64,000 nt of DNA from Microbacterium lacus (GTDB lineage Bacteria > Actinomycetota > Actinomycetes > Actinomycetales > Microbacteriaceae). The stretch covers positions 186,001 through 250,000 of the forward strand of contig NZ_NMUM01000040.1 in the NCBI RefSeq assembly GCF_002812805.1, in the 5' to 3' direction. How positions within the stretch are numbered: the stretch's first letter is position 1; each line of letters starts with the position of its first letter. Position numbers and translations under genes: made by a program. Shown here piece after piece: positions 53,367-62,188 of this stretch. The notes under the pieces were generated by a model. It saw nothing but the letters and a program-made list of their open reading frames with translations, did no database searches and was not told the DNA's origin.

Positions 53367-54320
53367 TCAACAACCCGCGGGGTCGGCATCCGTCGCGGGC
53401 GAGGCATTCTCGCGCTTCATGCGCTCGCGCGTGCCGCCATCGACAGTCGTGCCCACGCGCGTCGAGGTGTAGATCGAGCCGGTCGTCTCGGGGGCGGGGT
53501 CGCCCTTCGCGGACTCGGCGTCGATGATCTTTGCCGACACGCTCTTCGTCAGGTCCGGAGCCAGCCGGTGCGAGACATCCGCTCCGCGGGCTTTCCACCC
53601 GACGGGCTGACGTTCACGGGGATTGACGCATGCCTCGACGATCGCGTCGACGACCTCGGCCGGATCGTCCATCGCGGCCATGCGAGCGGTGCGCCCCGTG
53701 TAGTTCGCCGCGTGGTCCCACCAGGGCGTGTCGATGGCCCACGGCATGACCGTCCCCACCTTTATGGTGTCGGAGTGTCCCGCGAGGCGAAGCTCCTCGT
53801 TCAGTGAGCGGCTGAGGCTGAGGACGGCGGCCTTGGAAGCCGCGTAGCTCGACTGGTACGCCAGCGGCACCTCGCTCTCCACCGATCCGATGTTCACAAG
53901 CACGCCCGCGCCGCGATCCAGGAAGTGCCGCAGCGCCACGTGCGCCCCGTTCATCAGGCCGGTGACGTTCACGTCGATGACGCGGGAGTGGTCTTCCATC
54001 GGGACGTCCCAGAAGAACCCGAGTGCTCCGATCCCGACGTTGTTGACCCATACGTCGAACCCGCCGAACCGCTCGATGGCGGTCTCGGCGATGACGCGGA
54101 CGTCCGTGATCGAGCTGACATCCGCCGCGACGGCGACTGCGTCGCCACCATGAGCCACTATCTCGGCGACGAGTTCATCGAGCACGTCGCCGCGTCGAGC
54201 CGCAACCACGACCCGAGCGCCGAGTTCCGACAGCCGCAGCGCCGTGCCCCGCCCGAGTCCGCTGGTGGCGCCGGTGACGACCACGGTCTTGCCTGCGATG
54301 TCTGCTCCACGCGAGCTCAT
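53367..54320 (-). CDS. short-chain dehydrogenase/reductase
   Basis: 317 residues. Classical SDR: cofactor motif VVVTGATSGLGRG at residues ~13-25, NNVGIGALG, catalytic Ser in VNIGSVESEV and YQSSYAASKAAVL (Tyr-X3-Lys). An Arg after the first strand (VVAARRGD) suggests NADP preference. The C-terminal ~70 residues are an unusual polar tail. AAGGAA precedes ATG 54320, with TAGCGT about 30 bases upstream. Same strand as the SDR/ABC group, probably one catabolic region; substrate unknown. Confidence 0.9.
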   Translation of the reverse strand: MSSRGADIAGKTVVVTGATSGLGRGTALRLSELGARVVVAARRGDVLDELVAEIVAHGGDAVAVAADVSSITDVRVIAETAIERFGGFDVWVNNVGIGALGFFWDVPMEDHSRVIDVNVTGLMNGAHVALRHFLDRGAGVLVNIGSVESEVPLAYQSSYAASKAAVLSLSRSLNEELRLAGHSDTIKVGTVMPWAIDTPWWDHAANYTGRTARMAAMDDPAEVVDAIVEACVNPRERQPVGWKARGADVSHRLAPDLTKSVSAKIIDAESAKGDPAPETTGSIYTSTRVGTTVDGGTRERMKRENASPATDADPAGC

Positions 54321-54397
54321 GCGGTGTTCCTTTCCCCGATGCCTACGACGCTAGGCGTACCCTCGCGCCACCGTGGGCCCTTGACGTCGAGGGTGGC

Positions 54398-54616
54398 TCA
54401 GGGGTACAGGCGCCCACGCCGATCACGCGGCTCCGGCGGGGGCGGGACCTCCTTTGCCGCGACGATCGCGGATCGGGGGATGCGCACGATCCCCCGTTTG
54501 CCGTCCACCACCACCGTTGTCGCGTCCTCGCTCAGCAGCACGCCCAGCGCATCCGTCGCCTGCCCCGAGGGCAGTAGGTAGCGCACGACCACCCGTCGTC
54601 CGGGCGCCGGGAGCAT
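54398..54616 (-). CDS. small beta-barrel-like protein (72 residues)
   Basis: 72 residues: GRRVVVRYLLPSGQATDALG, VVVDGKRGIVRIPRSAIVAA and a Pro-rich end. It looks like the stand-alone form of the small N-terminal domain that precedes the acetyltransferase domain in some actinobacterial proteins; that link is from memory and untested. Its ATG shares bases with the stop of the upstream SDR (TGATG), so it is translationally coupled. The longer frame on this strand is a shadow. Confidence 0.72.
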   Translation of the reverse strand: MLPAPGRRVVVRYLLPSGQATDALGVLLSEDATTVVVDGKRGIVRIPRSAIVAAKEVPPPPEPRDRRGRLYP

Positions 54617-56097
54617 CACCAGGCTCCGGGCGCGTAGTCCTTCAGGAACACCCCGAACAGGTCCTCGCCGGCCTCGCCGCGGACGATCGGGTCGTACACG
54701 CGAGCGGCACCGTCGACGAGGTCGAGGGGTGCGTGGAACCCCTCTTCGGCGAGGCGCACCTTTGTGGGGTGCGGGCGCTCGTCGGTGATCCATCCGGTGT
54801 CGACGCTCGTCATCAGGATGCCGTCGGTCTCGAACATCTCGCGGGCGCTCGTGCGCGTGAGCATGTTGACGGCGGCCTTGGCCATGTTGGTGTGCGGATG
54901 GCCCGGGCCCTTGTAGCCGCGACCGAACACCCCTTCCATGGCGCTGACGTTGACGATGTACGTGCGCGGCGCGGGGCTCGCGGCGAGCGCAGGCCTCAGC
55001 CGCGAGACGAGCAGGAATGGCGCGGTCGTGTTTGCGAGCTGCACCTCGAGCATCTCGAGCGGATCGACCTGGTCGACGCGTTGGGTCCACGAGTTGATGT
55101 GGTCGAGGTCGGGCACGAGTCCGCCCGCGTCTATCGCGGTTCCGGCGGCGAGCCGATCGAGTGAGCTCGACCCGGCGGCCATCGCCTGCTCGGTCAGCTC
55201 GTCGGCGCGCGAGGCCGCCGCGGCGAGGATCGGATGAGCCGTGACCGAGCGCTCGAGCGCCTGCGGGTGCGGATCGTTCGTGTGGCCGAACGTGATCAGC
55301 TCGGGCAGCGGGCCATCCGGCAGCGGCGCGAGTTCGGCGTCGACGAGTGGCTGGTACGCCCCCGGCGAGCGCCGGACGGTCTGGGTCGCGTTGTTGATCA
55401 GGATGTCGAGGGTTCCCGCCGCCGCGACGTCGTCGGCGAGCCCGATGACCTGTGCGGGGTCGCGCAGATCGATGCCGACGATCTTCAGCCGGTCGATCCA
55501 CTCGGCCGAGTCGGGAAGGCTGCTGAAGCGCCGCACAGCGTCGCGGGGGAAGCGCGTCGTGATCGTCGTGTGGGCACCGTCACGCAGCAGGCGCAGGGCG
55601 ATGTACATGCCGATCTTCGCTCGGCCGCCGGTCAGCAGCGCGCGCCGGCCGGTGAGGTCGGTGCGGGCGTTGCGCTTGTCGTGGCTCATCGCCGCGCATT
55701 CGGGACAGAGCTGGTGGTAGAACGCATCCACGAGTGTGTACGGCTTTTTGCAGATGTAGCAGCCGCGCGCCTTCATGAGAGTGCCCGCTGTCGGTGCGGT
55801 GGTCGCGGTGCTGATCGGGATGCCGCGGGTTTCGTCGTCGATCCGGTCGGGCGCGCCTGTCGCGGTGGCGGCGACAACCTCGCGGTCGGCCTGCGCGATC
55901 GCATCGCGGATCTCGCGCCGACGGACCTTCTTGACGGCCTTGAACATCGCCGCCGTCGCTTGGCGGACCGAGACGTAATCCGGATGCGTCTGATCGACGT
56001 CCGACATCCCGGCGAGTACCTTCAGCGTGATCGCGAGTTCTGCGGGGTCGATGCCGCTCGGGGGCGGATCGGGAAGGGCGGAGGTCTCGTCGGGCAC
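54616..56097 (-). CDS. SDR family oxidoreductase with zinc-finger insert
   Basis: About 493 residues. N-terminal helical region (PAELAITLKVLAGMSDVDQT), a Cys4 zinc finger at CYICKKPYTLVDAFYHQLCP plus EC, then an SDR domain (RRALLTGGRAKIGMYIALRL, ILINNATQTVR, NVSAMEGVFGRGYKGPGHPH). The classical Tyr-X3-Lys is altered, with Ser/Tyr followed by HTNMAKAAVNM. This long layout is a conserved actinobacterial group of unknown substrate. GTG 56097 is chosen because TAGAAT lies five bases upstream; an alternative GTG is at 56142. Confidence 0.85.
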   Translation of the reverse strand: MPDETSALPDPPPSGIDPAELAITLKVLAGMSDVDQTHPDYVSVRQATAAMFKAVKKVRRREIRDAIAQADREVVAATATGAPDRIDDETRGIPISTATTAPTAGTLMKARGCYICKKPYTLVDAFYHQLCPECAAMSHDKRNARTDLTGRRALLTGGRAKIGMYIALRLLRDGAHTTITTRFPRDAVRRFSSLPDSAEWIDRLKIVGIDLRDPAQVIGLADDVAAAGTLDILINNATQTVRRSPGAYQPLVDAELAPLPDGPLPELITFGHTNDPHPQALERSVTAHPILAAAASRADELTEQAMAAGSSSLDRLAAGTAIDAGGLVPDLDHINSWTQRVDQVDPLEMLEVQLANTTAPFLLVSRLRPALAASPAPRTYIVNVSAMEGVFGRGYKGPGHPHTNMAKAAVNMLTRTSAREMFETDGILMTSVDTGWITDERPHPTKVRLAEEGFHAPLDLVDGAARVYDPIVRGEAGEDLFGVFLKDYAPGAW

Positions 56098-56177
56098 ACG
56101 CGATTCTACGTCGGTCTGCGCCGACGGGCCGTGCCCCGCCACGATCGCGAACTGTCGCGACCTGTTAGCGTGCGTGG

Positions 56178-56579
56178 ATGTCCGCAGCCCGCAGCATCCG
56201 CGTCTCGGCGGCCGTCATCACCGACGCCGCGGGTCGACTGCTCGTGGTCCGGAAGACGGGCACGACCGCGTTCATGCAGCCGGGTGGCAAGCCCGAGGCG
56301 GGCGAGAGCGCCGCCGAGACCCTGTCCCGCGAGTTGGCGGAAGAGGTCGGCATCCGGGTGGCGCCCGGCGACCTGCGTCCGCTCGGCGAGTTCACCGCCG
56401 CCGCCGCGAATGAGCCGGGTTTCGAGGTGGTGGCGGATGTCTTCGGCGCCGACATCGGCGATCAGGAGCCGAAAGCTGCGGCCGAGATCGCGGAGTTGCT
56501 TTGGATCACCCGCGACGATGCGGATGCGCTCGAAATCGCCCCGCTCGCCCGCGAGTACTTCCTGCCCGCGGAGATCTAG
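56178..56579 (+). CDS. Nudix hydrolase
   Basis: 133 residues. The Nudix box is complete: GGKPEAGESAAETLSRELAE followed by EVGI (G-X5-E-X7-REL-X-EE-X-G-I). VSAAVITDAAGRLLVVRK and a C-terminal ELLWITRDDADAL are typical of MutT-like sanitising pyrophosphatases; substrate not predictable. ATG 56178 lies exactly six bases after TAGCGT. Divergent from the zinc-finger SDR. Confidence 0.94.
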   Translation: MSAARSIRVSAAVITDAAGRLLVVRKTGTTAFMQPGGKPEAGESAAETLSRELAEEVGIRVAPGDLRPLGEFTAAAANEPGFEVVADVFGADIGDQEPKAAAEIAELLWITRDDADALEIAPLAREYFLPAEI

Positions 56580-56652
56580 CCCGGCTGATTCGCTTGCCGG
56601 ACGTGTAGCGTCAGCCACACAGGGTCACCGCGGCTCTCGAAGGAGCACGTCC

Positions 56653-56799
56653 ATGGGTGACAAGTCCGCGCGTAAAGAAAGCGGCAAGACCGCAGCTTCC
56701 AAGACCCTCAAGGAGAAGCGCACCGCGAAGGCCGACAAGAAGGCCGCGAGCAGCCGGGTCGAGAACACCGACGCCGTGACGCGGGTCAAGAACCGCTAG
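56653..56799 (+). CDS. small, very basic protein (48 residues)
   Basis: 48 residues, about one third Lys/Arg: KSARKESGKTAASKTLKEKR, then TAKADKKAASS. No hydrophobic core, so probably disordered and nucleic-acid binding or ribosome associated. Similar small basic proteins are conserved in Microbacteriaceae. AAGGAG ribosome-binding site eight bases before ATG. Lies 73 bases after the Nudix gene. Confidence 0.78.
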   Translation: MGDKSARKESGKTAASKTLKEKRTAKADKKAASSRVENTDAVTRVKNR

Positions 56800-56811
56800 C
56801 CGAGAACAGAC

Positions 56812-57354
56812 CTACGGCACGAGCGCGTGATCATGCACTGCTGAGCTCGCGCTCGCGCCGTTCAGGTCGAGGTAGACCTGCCGCTCCATGACCGAAAGGG
56901 TCATCGTGTTGCGGCGGGCGAGCGCGGCAACCGCGTCGTCGATGAATCCCGGGTCGAAGCTGTGCAGCGTGATCGTGTCAACGCGGTGGATCGGCTTGCC
57001 CGCCAACGCTGCAAGAACCTTCGCGGGATCCCGGTGCGTGTAGACCGTGGTGCGGTCGGCGAGCTTGCTGCCGTAGTGCAGGCGCGCCGCATCCGGGGCA
57101 CCGATCTCGATCCAGGCCGTGATGTGCCCGGTCATGTCGCGCACGAGCACGGCGGGTTCATCCGTCGACGAGATCCCCTCGCTGAACGTGATGCCCTCTT
57201 CGAACTCGAGCAGATACGCCAGCACGCGCGTCATCATGTAGGCGTCGGTTTCGGACGGATGCCTCGCCACCCGAAGCGTCACCTCGTCGTAGACACCGCG
57301 GTCGACATCGGCGAGTTGCACCGCGAACGTGTGGATTACTGCGCCTGCGGCCAT
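56812..57354 (-). CDS. yaeQ: YaeQ family protein
   Basis: About 180 residues matching YaeQ: AVIHTFAVQLADVDRGVYDE, RHPSETDAYMMTRVLAYLLE, ITAWIEIGAPDAARLHYGSK and DTITLHSFDP. The family has a PDDEXK-nuclease-like fold with unclear function. ATG 57354 gives the family N-terminus and is preceded by TAGACT at eight bases. Convergent with the small basic gene (12-base gap) and divergent from the lactate permease. Confidence 0.88.
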   Translation of the reverse strand: MAAGAVIHTFAVQLADVDRGVYDEVTLRVARHPSETDAYMMTRVLAYLLEFEEGITFSEGISSTDEPAVLVRDMTGHITAWIEIGAPDAARLHYGSKLADRTTVYTHRDPAKVLAALAGKPIHRVDTITLHSFDPGFIDDAVAALARRNTMTLSVMERQVYLDLNGASASSAVHDHALVP

Positions 57355-57466
57355 AGCGTCCGAGTCTACGTCCGAGATATCCGCCCGACTGATTCGCTCC
57401 GGCCCTAGCGCGGGCAGGACCGGGAACGCCAGGGTGAAATGACACCCGCGAGAGGACACCACTGAC

Positions 57467-59070
57467 ATGTGGACGCAAGACATTGATCCGCTCGATTCCA
57501 TCGCCCTATCTGCTCTCGTGGCAGCCATCCCGATCGTCGTGTTCCTGGTGTGCCTGGTCGCGCTGCGCCTGAAGGGCATCTACGCGGCCCTGATAGCCCT
57601 CGCGGTCGAGATCGTCATTGCCCTCTGGGTGTTCGGCATGCCCGTCACGGCCGCCGGGGGCGCGGGTCTGCTCGGGCTGCTCACGGCCATCTGGCCGATC
57701 GCCTTCATCATCGTGATGGCGGTGTGGCTGTACCGGCTGGCGGTGGCGAGCGGACGCTTCGATGTCATCCGCGGCTCGATCGGCGGTATCTCGCCCGATC
57801 AGCGCATCCAGGTGCTTCTGATCAGCTTCGCGTTCGGCGCCTTCCTCGAGGGCGCGGCCGGATTCGGCGTGCCCATCGCGATCTGCGCCGCCCTGCTCGT
57901 ACAACTCGGATTCCGCCCCGTTAAGGCCGCGATGATCTCACTCGTCGCCAATGCGGCCGCCGGCGCGTACGGGGCGATCGGCATCCCCGTGATCGTTGCG
58001 TCGCAGGTAAGCGGCATCCCCGTGATGGAGCTGTCGCAGGCGCTCGTCCTGCTGCTGCAGCCGCTGACCCTGCTCATCCCGTTCCTGCTCGTCATGATCC
58101 TGGACGGCTGGAAGGGGCTGCGCGAATCCTGGCCCGCCGCGCTCGTCGCGACCCTGGTGTTCAGCGGCGTGCAGGGATCGATCCTGTGGTTCCTCGGACC
58201 CGAACTCGCCGATATCGGCGCGGGCTTGGCCACCATGGTCGCCATCTTCGTCTTCGGGCGGGTGTGGCAGCCGAAGCACATCTTCCGCGAGGACGGCGGC
58301 ACGGCACCCGCGCCCACGCGCTATTCGCTCGGGCAGATCGTGGCCGCCTGGAGCCCCTTCTACATCCTCACCGCGTTCGTCGCCGTGTGGAGCATCCCGG
58401 CGTTCAAGGCCCTGTTCGCGCCCGACGGCGCCCTGGCGGCGACCGTCCTGATGTTCCCCATGCCGGGGCTGACGGACGCCGTCTCACCGCTGCCGGCAAC
58501 CCTGTCACCGCGACGTGGAACTTCACCCCGATCAATGCCACGGGCACCGCGATCCTTCTCGCCGTGATCGTCTCGTTCCTGGTGATGCCGACCATGAAGG
58601 TTCGAGATCTTTTCGGTCAACTCGGTAAGACGCTCGCCGAGCTCTGGCAGGCGCTGGCACTGATCGCGGTCATCCTGGTGCTGGCGAACATCGCGAACTT
58701 CTCGGGCGGTACGACCTCCATGGGCGTCGCGCTCGCGGCGGTCGGTCCGATCTTCCCGCTGATCGCCCCGATCATCGGATGGATCGGGGTGTTCCTGACC
58801 GGCTCCGTGGTCAACAACAACACCCTCTTCGCACCCCTGCAGGTCGCGACGGGCGAGCGGATCGACGTGTCACCTGGCCTCCTGGTCGCCGCGAACACGG
58901 CCGGTGGCAACACGGCCAAGGTCATCTCGCCGCAGTCCATCGCGATCGCGGCGGGAGCCGTCGGGCTGTCGGGGCGCGAGGGCGAGATCCTGCGTGCGTC
59001 GATTCTCTACAGCCTCGGAATGCTCGCGTTCATCTGCATCTGGAACTTCGTGCTCTCACTGCTCGTGTGA
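57467..59070 (+). pseudogene. L-lactate permease, split by a one-base frameshift
   Basis: Encodes an LctP-type lactate/glycolate permease in two frames. Part one (57467 to about 58494) carries the N-terminal helices and FGAFLEGAAGFGVPIAICAA; it then goes out of frame after TDAVSPL and stops at 58567. Part two continues as AGNPVTATWNFTPINATGTA through VVNNNTLFAPLQ and ANTAGGNTAKVISPQSIAIA to the stop at 59070. Inserting one G in CTGCCGGC near 58491 restores about 534 residues, a normal length. GAGAGGAC ribosome-binding site before ATG 57467. Mutation or base-call error. Confidence 0.88.
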
Positions 59071-59091
59071 CGGGACGCACGAACCGCGACA

Positions 59092-60519
59092 TCAGCGCGT
59101 CGAGGGCAGGTGTGTGACTTCCATCTCGGGAGCGCCGCCAGTTCTCGACGCGGCTCCGACTTCCGCCTCGATCGACGGCGGAGCCGCTGCATACGCCGAC
59201 GACAGGCGCCGGTACGGCTTCGACACGAACGCGAGCAGCACGACGACGAGCAGCACGGCGCTCGCGGCCACGAACGCCAGCGCGATACCTCGGGCCTCTC
59301 CCGGGCCGAGCAGCCATCCGAGCGAGTCCTGACCCTCTTGCGTGTTCATGAACGGGATGAGCCAGAACTGCGCGAGGGGTCCGATCAGGAACGACGACAG
59401 GGGCGCCACCGCGGACTCGATGCTCGCGGCGAACCCGAAGACGCGGCCCTGCTTCTCGAACGGCACAACCCGCTGGATGATCGTCTGCTCGGCCGCCTCG
59501 GCGATGGGCATCAGGCACATGAACACCAGGATCCCGAGCCCGTAGAGCCACCACCACTCGCGGATCGCGAAGGTCATGCCGAGCAGCGCGATGCCGATGT
59601 TGACCAGGAGCATCGTGCGGACCGGGTTCTTGCCCAGCCCGAACTTCGCGACGAGCGCGCCACCGAGGATGAACCCGATGCTCGTGACGCCGAGCACCAC
59701 GCCCCACACCTCGACCGAGAAGAGGGTCAGCCCGTACGGGTCCATCAGGGCCATGAACACGCCGCCGACGAGGTTGTTGAACGTCGAGAACAGGATCAGG
59801 GCGAGGAGCCCCGGCACCACGACGATCGCGGGGATGACGCCGCGGAATCCGAAGTCCTTCGGTGCGCCCTCGACGCGCGCGATGCCGCGCTCGGGGATCG
59901 GCACGAAGAAGAGGTGGCAGAGCGCGAGTGCCGTCGCGACGATCGCGATCACGACGGTCCAGCCCATGCCGAGCAGCCCGACCGACAGACCCGAGAACAC
60001 GCTCGTCACCATGAACGCGATGCCCTGCACGGCCCCCACGAGCCCGTTCGCGCGGTCGCGGCGATCGGAGGGCACGAGCAGCGTGACCGTCGTCGAGAGC
60101 GCGATGTTGCGGAGGTTCTCGACCACACCGCCGACGAGGATGACGCCCGCGAACACCCAGAACCAGGGGCCACCCCAGTCGACGAGCACGTTCTCCGGGA
60201 ACGACAGGTACAGCGCACCCGCGAGCAGATATGTGACGAGCGTGATCATGCTCGACAGCACCATCACGGCCTTCTTCTTGGTGCGGTCGACGATCACCCC
60301 GAACACGACGCCGAAGACGGCGACCAGCAGCATGTACGACCCACCGATGATCGCGGTCGCGAGCACCGACCGCGTTTCGAGATAGGCCCAGAACGTCAGG
60401 GCCCACCACAGGTAGCTCGAGGTCACGTTCGCGATCGCGGTGTTCGCGAGCACCTGATAGAACGCGCGCACCGTGCCGTGATTTTGGAGGGCAGCGGCGC
60501 CTGCGACGGGTTCGGTCAT
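59092..60519 (-). CDS. MFS transporter
   Basis: About 475 residues with 12 membrane helices. MFS-type loop 2-3 FGVIVDRTKKKAVMV, and a long central loop between helices 6 and 7 (FVPIPERGIARVEGAPKDFG). Resembles MFS exporters of the enterobactin/multidrug type. GAAGGAAT precedes ATG 60519. Divergent from a TetR gene, with repeated operator-like motifs between them, so it is probably induced by a compound it exports. Confidence 0.9.
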   Translation of the reverse strand: MTEPVAGAAALQNHGTVRAFYQVLANTAIANVTSSYLWWALTFWAYLETRSVLATAIIGGSYMLLVAVFGVVFGVIVDRTKKKAVMVLSSMITLVTYLLAGALYLSFPENVLVDWGGPWFWVFAGVILVGGVVENLRNIALSTTVTLLVPSDRRDRANGLVGAVQGIAFMVTSVFSGLSVGLLGMGWTVVIAIVATALALCHLFFVPIPERGIARVEGAPKDFGFRGVIPAIVVVPGLLALILFSTFNNLVGGVFMALMDPYGLTLFSVEVWGVVLGVTSIGFILGGALVAKFGLGKNPVRTMLLVNIGIALLGMTFAIREWWWLYGLGILVFMCLMPIAEAAEQTIIQRVVPFEKQGRVFGFAASIESAVAPLSSFLIGPLAQFWLIPFMNTQEGQDSLGWLLGPGEARGIALAFVAASAVLLVVVLLAFVSKPYRRLSSAYAAAPPSIEAEVGAASRTGGAPEMEVTHLPSTR

Positions 60520-60592
60520 GCGGATTCCTTCTTCGGTCTCAAGCTTGTCGTGTCGTGAAATCGTCGGCAGATCGCCGGAGAGGTCTAGTCTG

Positions 60593-60633
60593 GATGTGTA
60601 CACCGTTCACATCACTTGCTCACACCGTACACA
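60593..60633. promoter_or_regulatory. operator-like repeats in the MFS/TetR divergent region
   Basis: Two direct repeats ACACCGTNCACA at 60600-60611 and 60622-60633, 22 bp apart start to start (two helical turns), overlap a GATGTG-N9-CACATC inverted repeat at 60593-60613. GTGTAC and GTACAC also form an inverted pair. Placement between divergent genes fits a TetR site. Confidence 0.6.
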
Positions 60634-60651
60634 CCCGACATAACGGACGCA

Positions 60652-61317
60652 ATGGCGAAACGACAGACGACTCAGGCGCGGACCTATCATCATGGTGACC
60701 TCCGACACGCGCTCGTCGTGGAGGGCGTGCAGCGCGCCCGCGCGGGGGGCTTGGACGCCGTGACGATGCGCGAGGTGACCCGTGCCGTCGGGGTCTCGCC
60801 GAACGCCGCCTACCGACACTTCGCGGATCGTCAGGACCTCATCCGCGCCGTGGCGGCCGAGGCTCAACTCGCACTCGCCCATGCGATCCGTGCCCGTATC
60901 GACGCGGCTCCCTCCGGTCTCTCCCCCGCCGACGCCGCGGTTGAGCGTCTGCGCCGAATCGGGCTCGCGTACATCGACTTCGCACGCACGGAGCGCGGAT
61001 GGTTCACGCTGGCATTTGCGGTACAGGATGAGCAGCCGAGCGCCGGAATCGTGACGCTCGACGATGAGGTCGTACCGCCGTTCCAGCTGCTGCTCGATGC
61101 GCTCGACACCATGCGCGACACGGGCGCCCTCGATCCGGAGCGCCGCCCCCACGCTGAGTGGGCGTGCTGGGCAGCGGTCCACGGGTTCGCAGAGATCGCC
61201 GTGCACGGGCCTCTGCAGTGGCAGCCCGAGCCCGTGATCGATGCGCTCGCCGCCGCGGTCGTCGAGGCTGCCATCACCGGGGCGCGGGGCGCACCGGCCC
61301 CGACGCCCGAACGCTGA
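60652..61317 (+). CDS. TetR family regulator
   Basis: About 221 residues. HTH: ALVVEGVQRARAGGLDAVTM then REVTRAVGVSPNAAYRHFAD and RQDLIRAVA. The C-terminal domain with RIGLAYIDFARTERGWFTLAF resembles the TetR C-terminal 33 type. ATG 60652 fits the usual HTH spacing; a 12-codon longer frame starts at 60616 inside the operator region. Probably represses the divergent MFS gene and itself. Confidence 0.9.
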   Translation: MAKRQTTQARTYHHGDLRHALVVEGVQRARAGGLDAVTMREVTRAVGVSPNAAYRHFADRQDLIRAVAAEAQLALAHAIRARIDAAPSGLSPADAAVERLRRIGLAYIDFARTERGWFTLAFAVQDEQPSAGIVTLDDEVVPPFQLLLDALDTMRDTGALDPERRPHAEWACWAAVHGFAEIAVHGPLQWQPEPVIDALAAAVVEAAITGARGAPAPTPER

Positions 61318-61332
61318 GGCACACTGGATCGC

Positions 61333-61713
61333 ATGGCCGACCACAGCGAAAGCACGAAGACGTGCGCATCCTGCGGCCGTGAAATGCAGTGGCGAGCCAA
61401 GTGGGCGAAGAATTGGGACGCCGTGAAGTATTGCTCGGATGCCTGTCGCACCCGCGGTGTCACGACCCAGGACCGCGAGCTCGAGCGAACCATCCTGACG
61501 TTGCTCGCCAACCGAGCCGCCACCTCGACGATCTGCCCGTCGGATGCTGCGCGCGCGATCGGTGGCGAAGAGTGGCGCGATCTGATGGAGCCCGCGCGCC
61601 GCGCCGCCCGCCGACTCGTCGTGGCGGGCGAGGTTGACATCACCCAGCGCGGCCAGGTCGTCGACCCCTCGACCGCGAAGGGGCCGATCCGAATCCGACG
61701 CCACCGCGCCTGA
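61333..61713 (+). CDS. DUF2256/DUF3253 domain protein
   Basis: 126 residues in two parts: an N-terminal Cys4 zinc ribbon of the DUF2256 type (CASCGREMQWRAKWAKNWD then VKYCSDACR) and a DUF3253 winged-helix-like domain (LERTILTLLANRAATSTICP, AARAIGGEEWRDLMEPARRA). Family function unknown; fusion of the two is common in Actinobacteria. Follows the TetR stop by 15 bases on the same strand. Confidence 0.9.
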   Translation: MADHSESTKTCASCGREMQWRAKWAKNWDAVKYCSDACRTRGVTTQDRELERTILTLLANRAATSTICPSDAARAIGGEEWRDLMEPARRAARRLVVAGEVDITQRGQVVDPSTAKGPIRIRRHRA

Positions 61714-61723
61714 GCGAGCGCGG

Positions 61724-62128
61724 CTAGGCGGGCCGCGCGACCTGGTTTGCGGACAGAGCGGCGACGACGTCGCCGTGACGCGACAGTTCGAGGTAGCGGG
61801 CCACGGCATCCCGACTCTTGGTCAGGCAGGCGAGCCGCTCCTCGAGCGCCTCGAGTTCGCCCGCGAGTTCTTCGGCGAGCGCGAGCGAGCATTCGGGTGG
61901 CGACTCGAGTTCGCACTGGCGCTCGATGTCGAGCACGACGCGCGCCATCCGTGTCGACAGCCCCGCCTGCACAAGGCCTCGAACACGCAGCGCCCGCTGC
62001 ACGTCCGCCTCGTCGTAGGCGCGATAGCCGTTGAGGGCACGCTCGGATTCCAGCAGCCCCTGCTGCTCGTAATACCGCAGCATCCGAGGCGGGATTCCCG
62101 TCCGCGCGGACAGCTCGCCGATCTTCAC
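61724..62128 (-). CDS. MerR family regulator
   Basis: About 134 residues. N-terminal MerR HTH: KIGELSARTGIPPRMLRYYE and QQGLLESERALNGYR, then a dimerisation coiled coil (LAEELAGELEALEERLACLT). No clear metal-binding Cys cluster (only isolated Cys in CELESPPEC), so it more likely senses an organic compound. GTG 62128 is preferred since GGAGGG lies just before it; a GTG at 62140 is in frame. Divergent from the MFS gene it probably controls. Confidence 0.9.
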   Translation of the reverse strand: MKIGELSARTGIPPRMLRYYEQQGLLESERALNGYRAYDEADVQRALRVRGLVQAGLSTRMARVVLDIERQCELESPPECSLALAEELAGELEALEERLACLTKSRDAVARYLELSRHGDVVAALSANQVARPA

Positions 62129-62150
62129 GAGACCCTCCACCGGTCGGAGA

Positions 62151-62182
62151 TTGACATTGACATTGATGTCAGAGTTTAGCCT
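62151..62182 (+). promoter_or_regulatory. MerR-type promoter/operator of the MFS gene
   Basis: -35 TTGACA (62151-62156) and -10 TAGCCT (62177-62182) are separated by 20 bp, the over-long spacing typical of MerR-activated promoters. A palindrome TGACAT-TG-ATGTCA (62158-62171) sits inside the spacer. The -10 box is six bases from the MFS ATG, so the transcript is leaderless. Confidence 0.8.
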
Positions 62183-62188
62183 GGGTGC

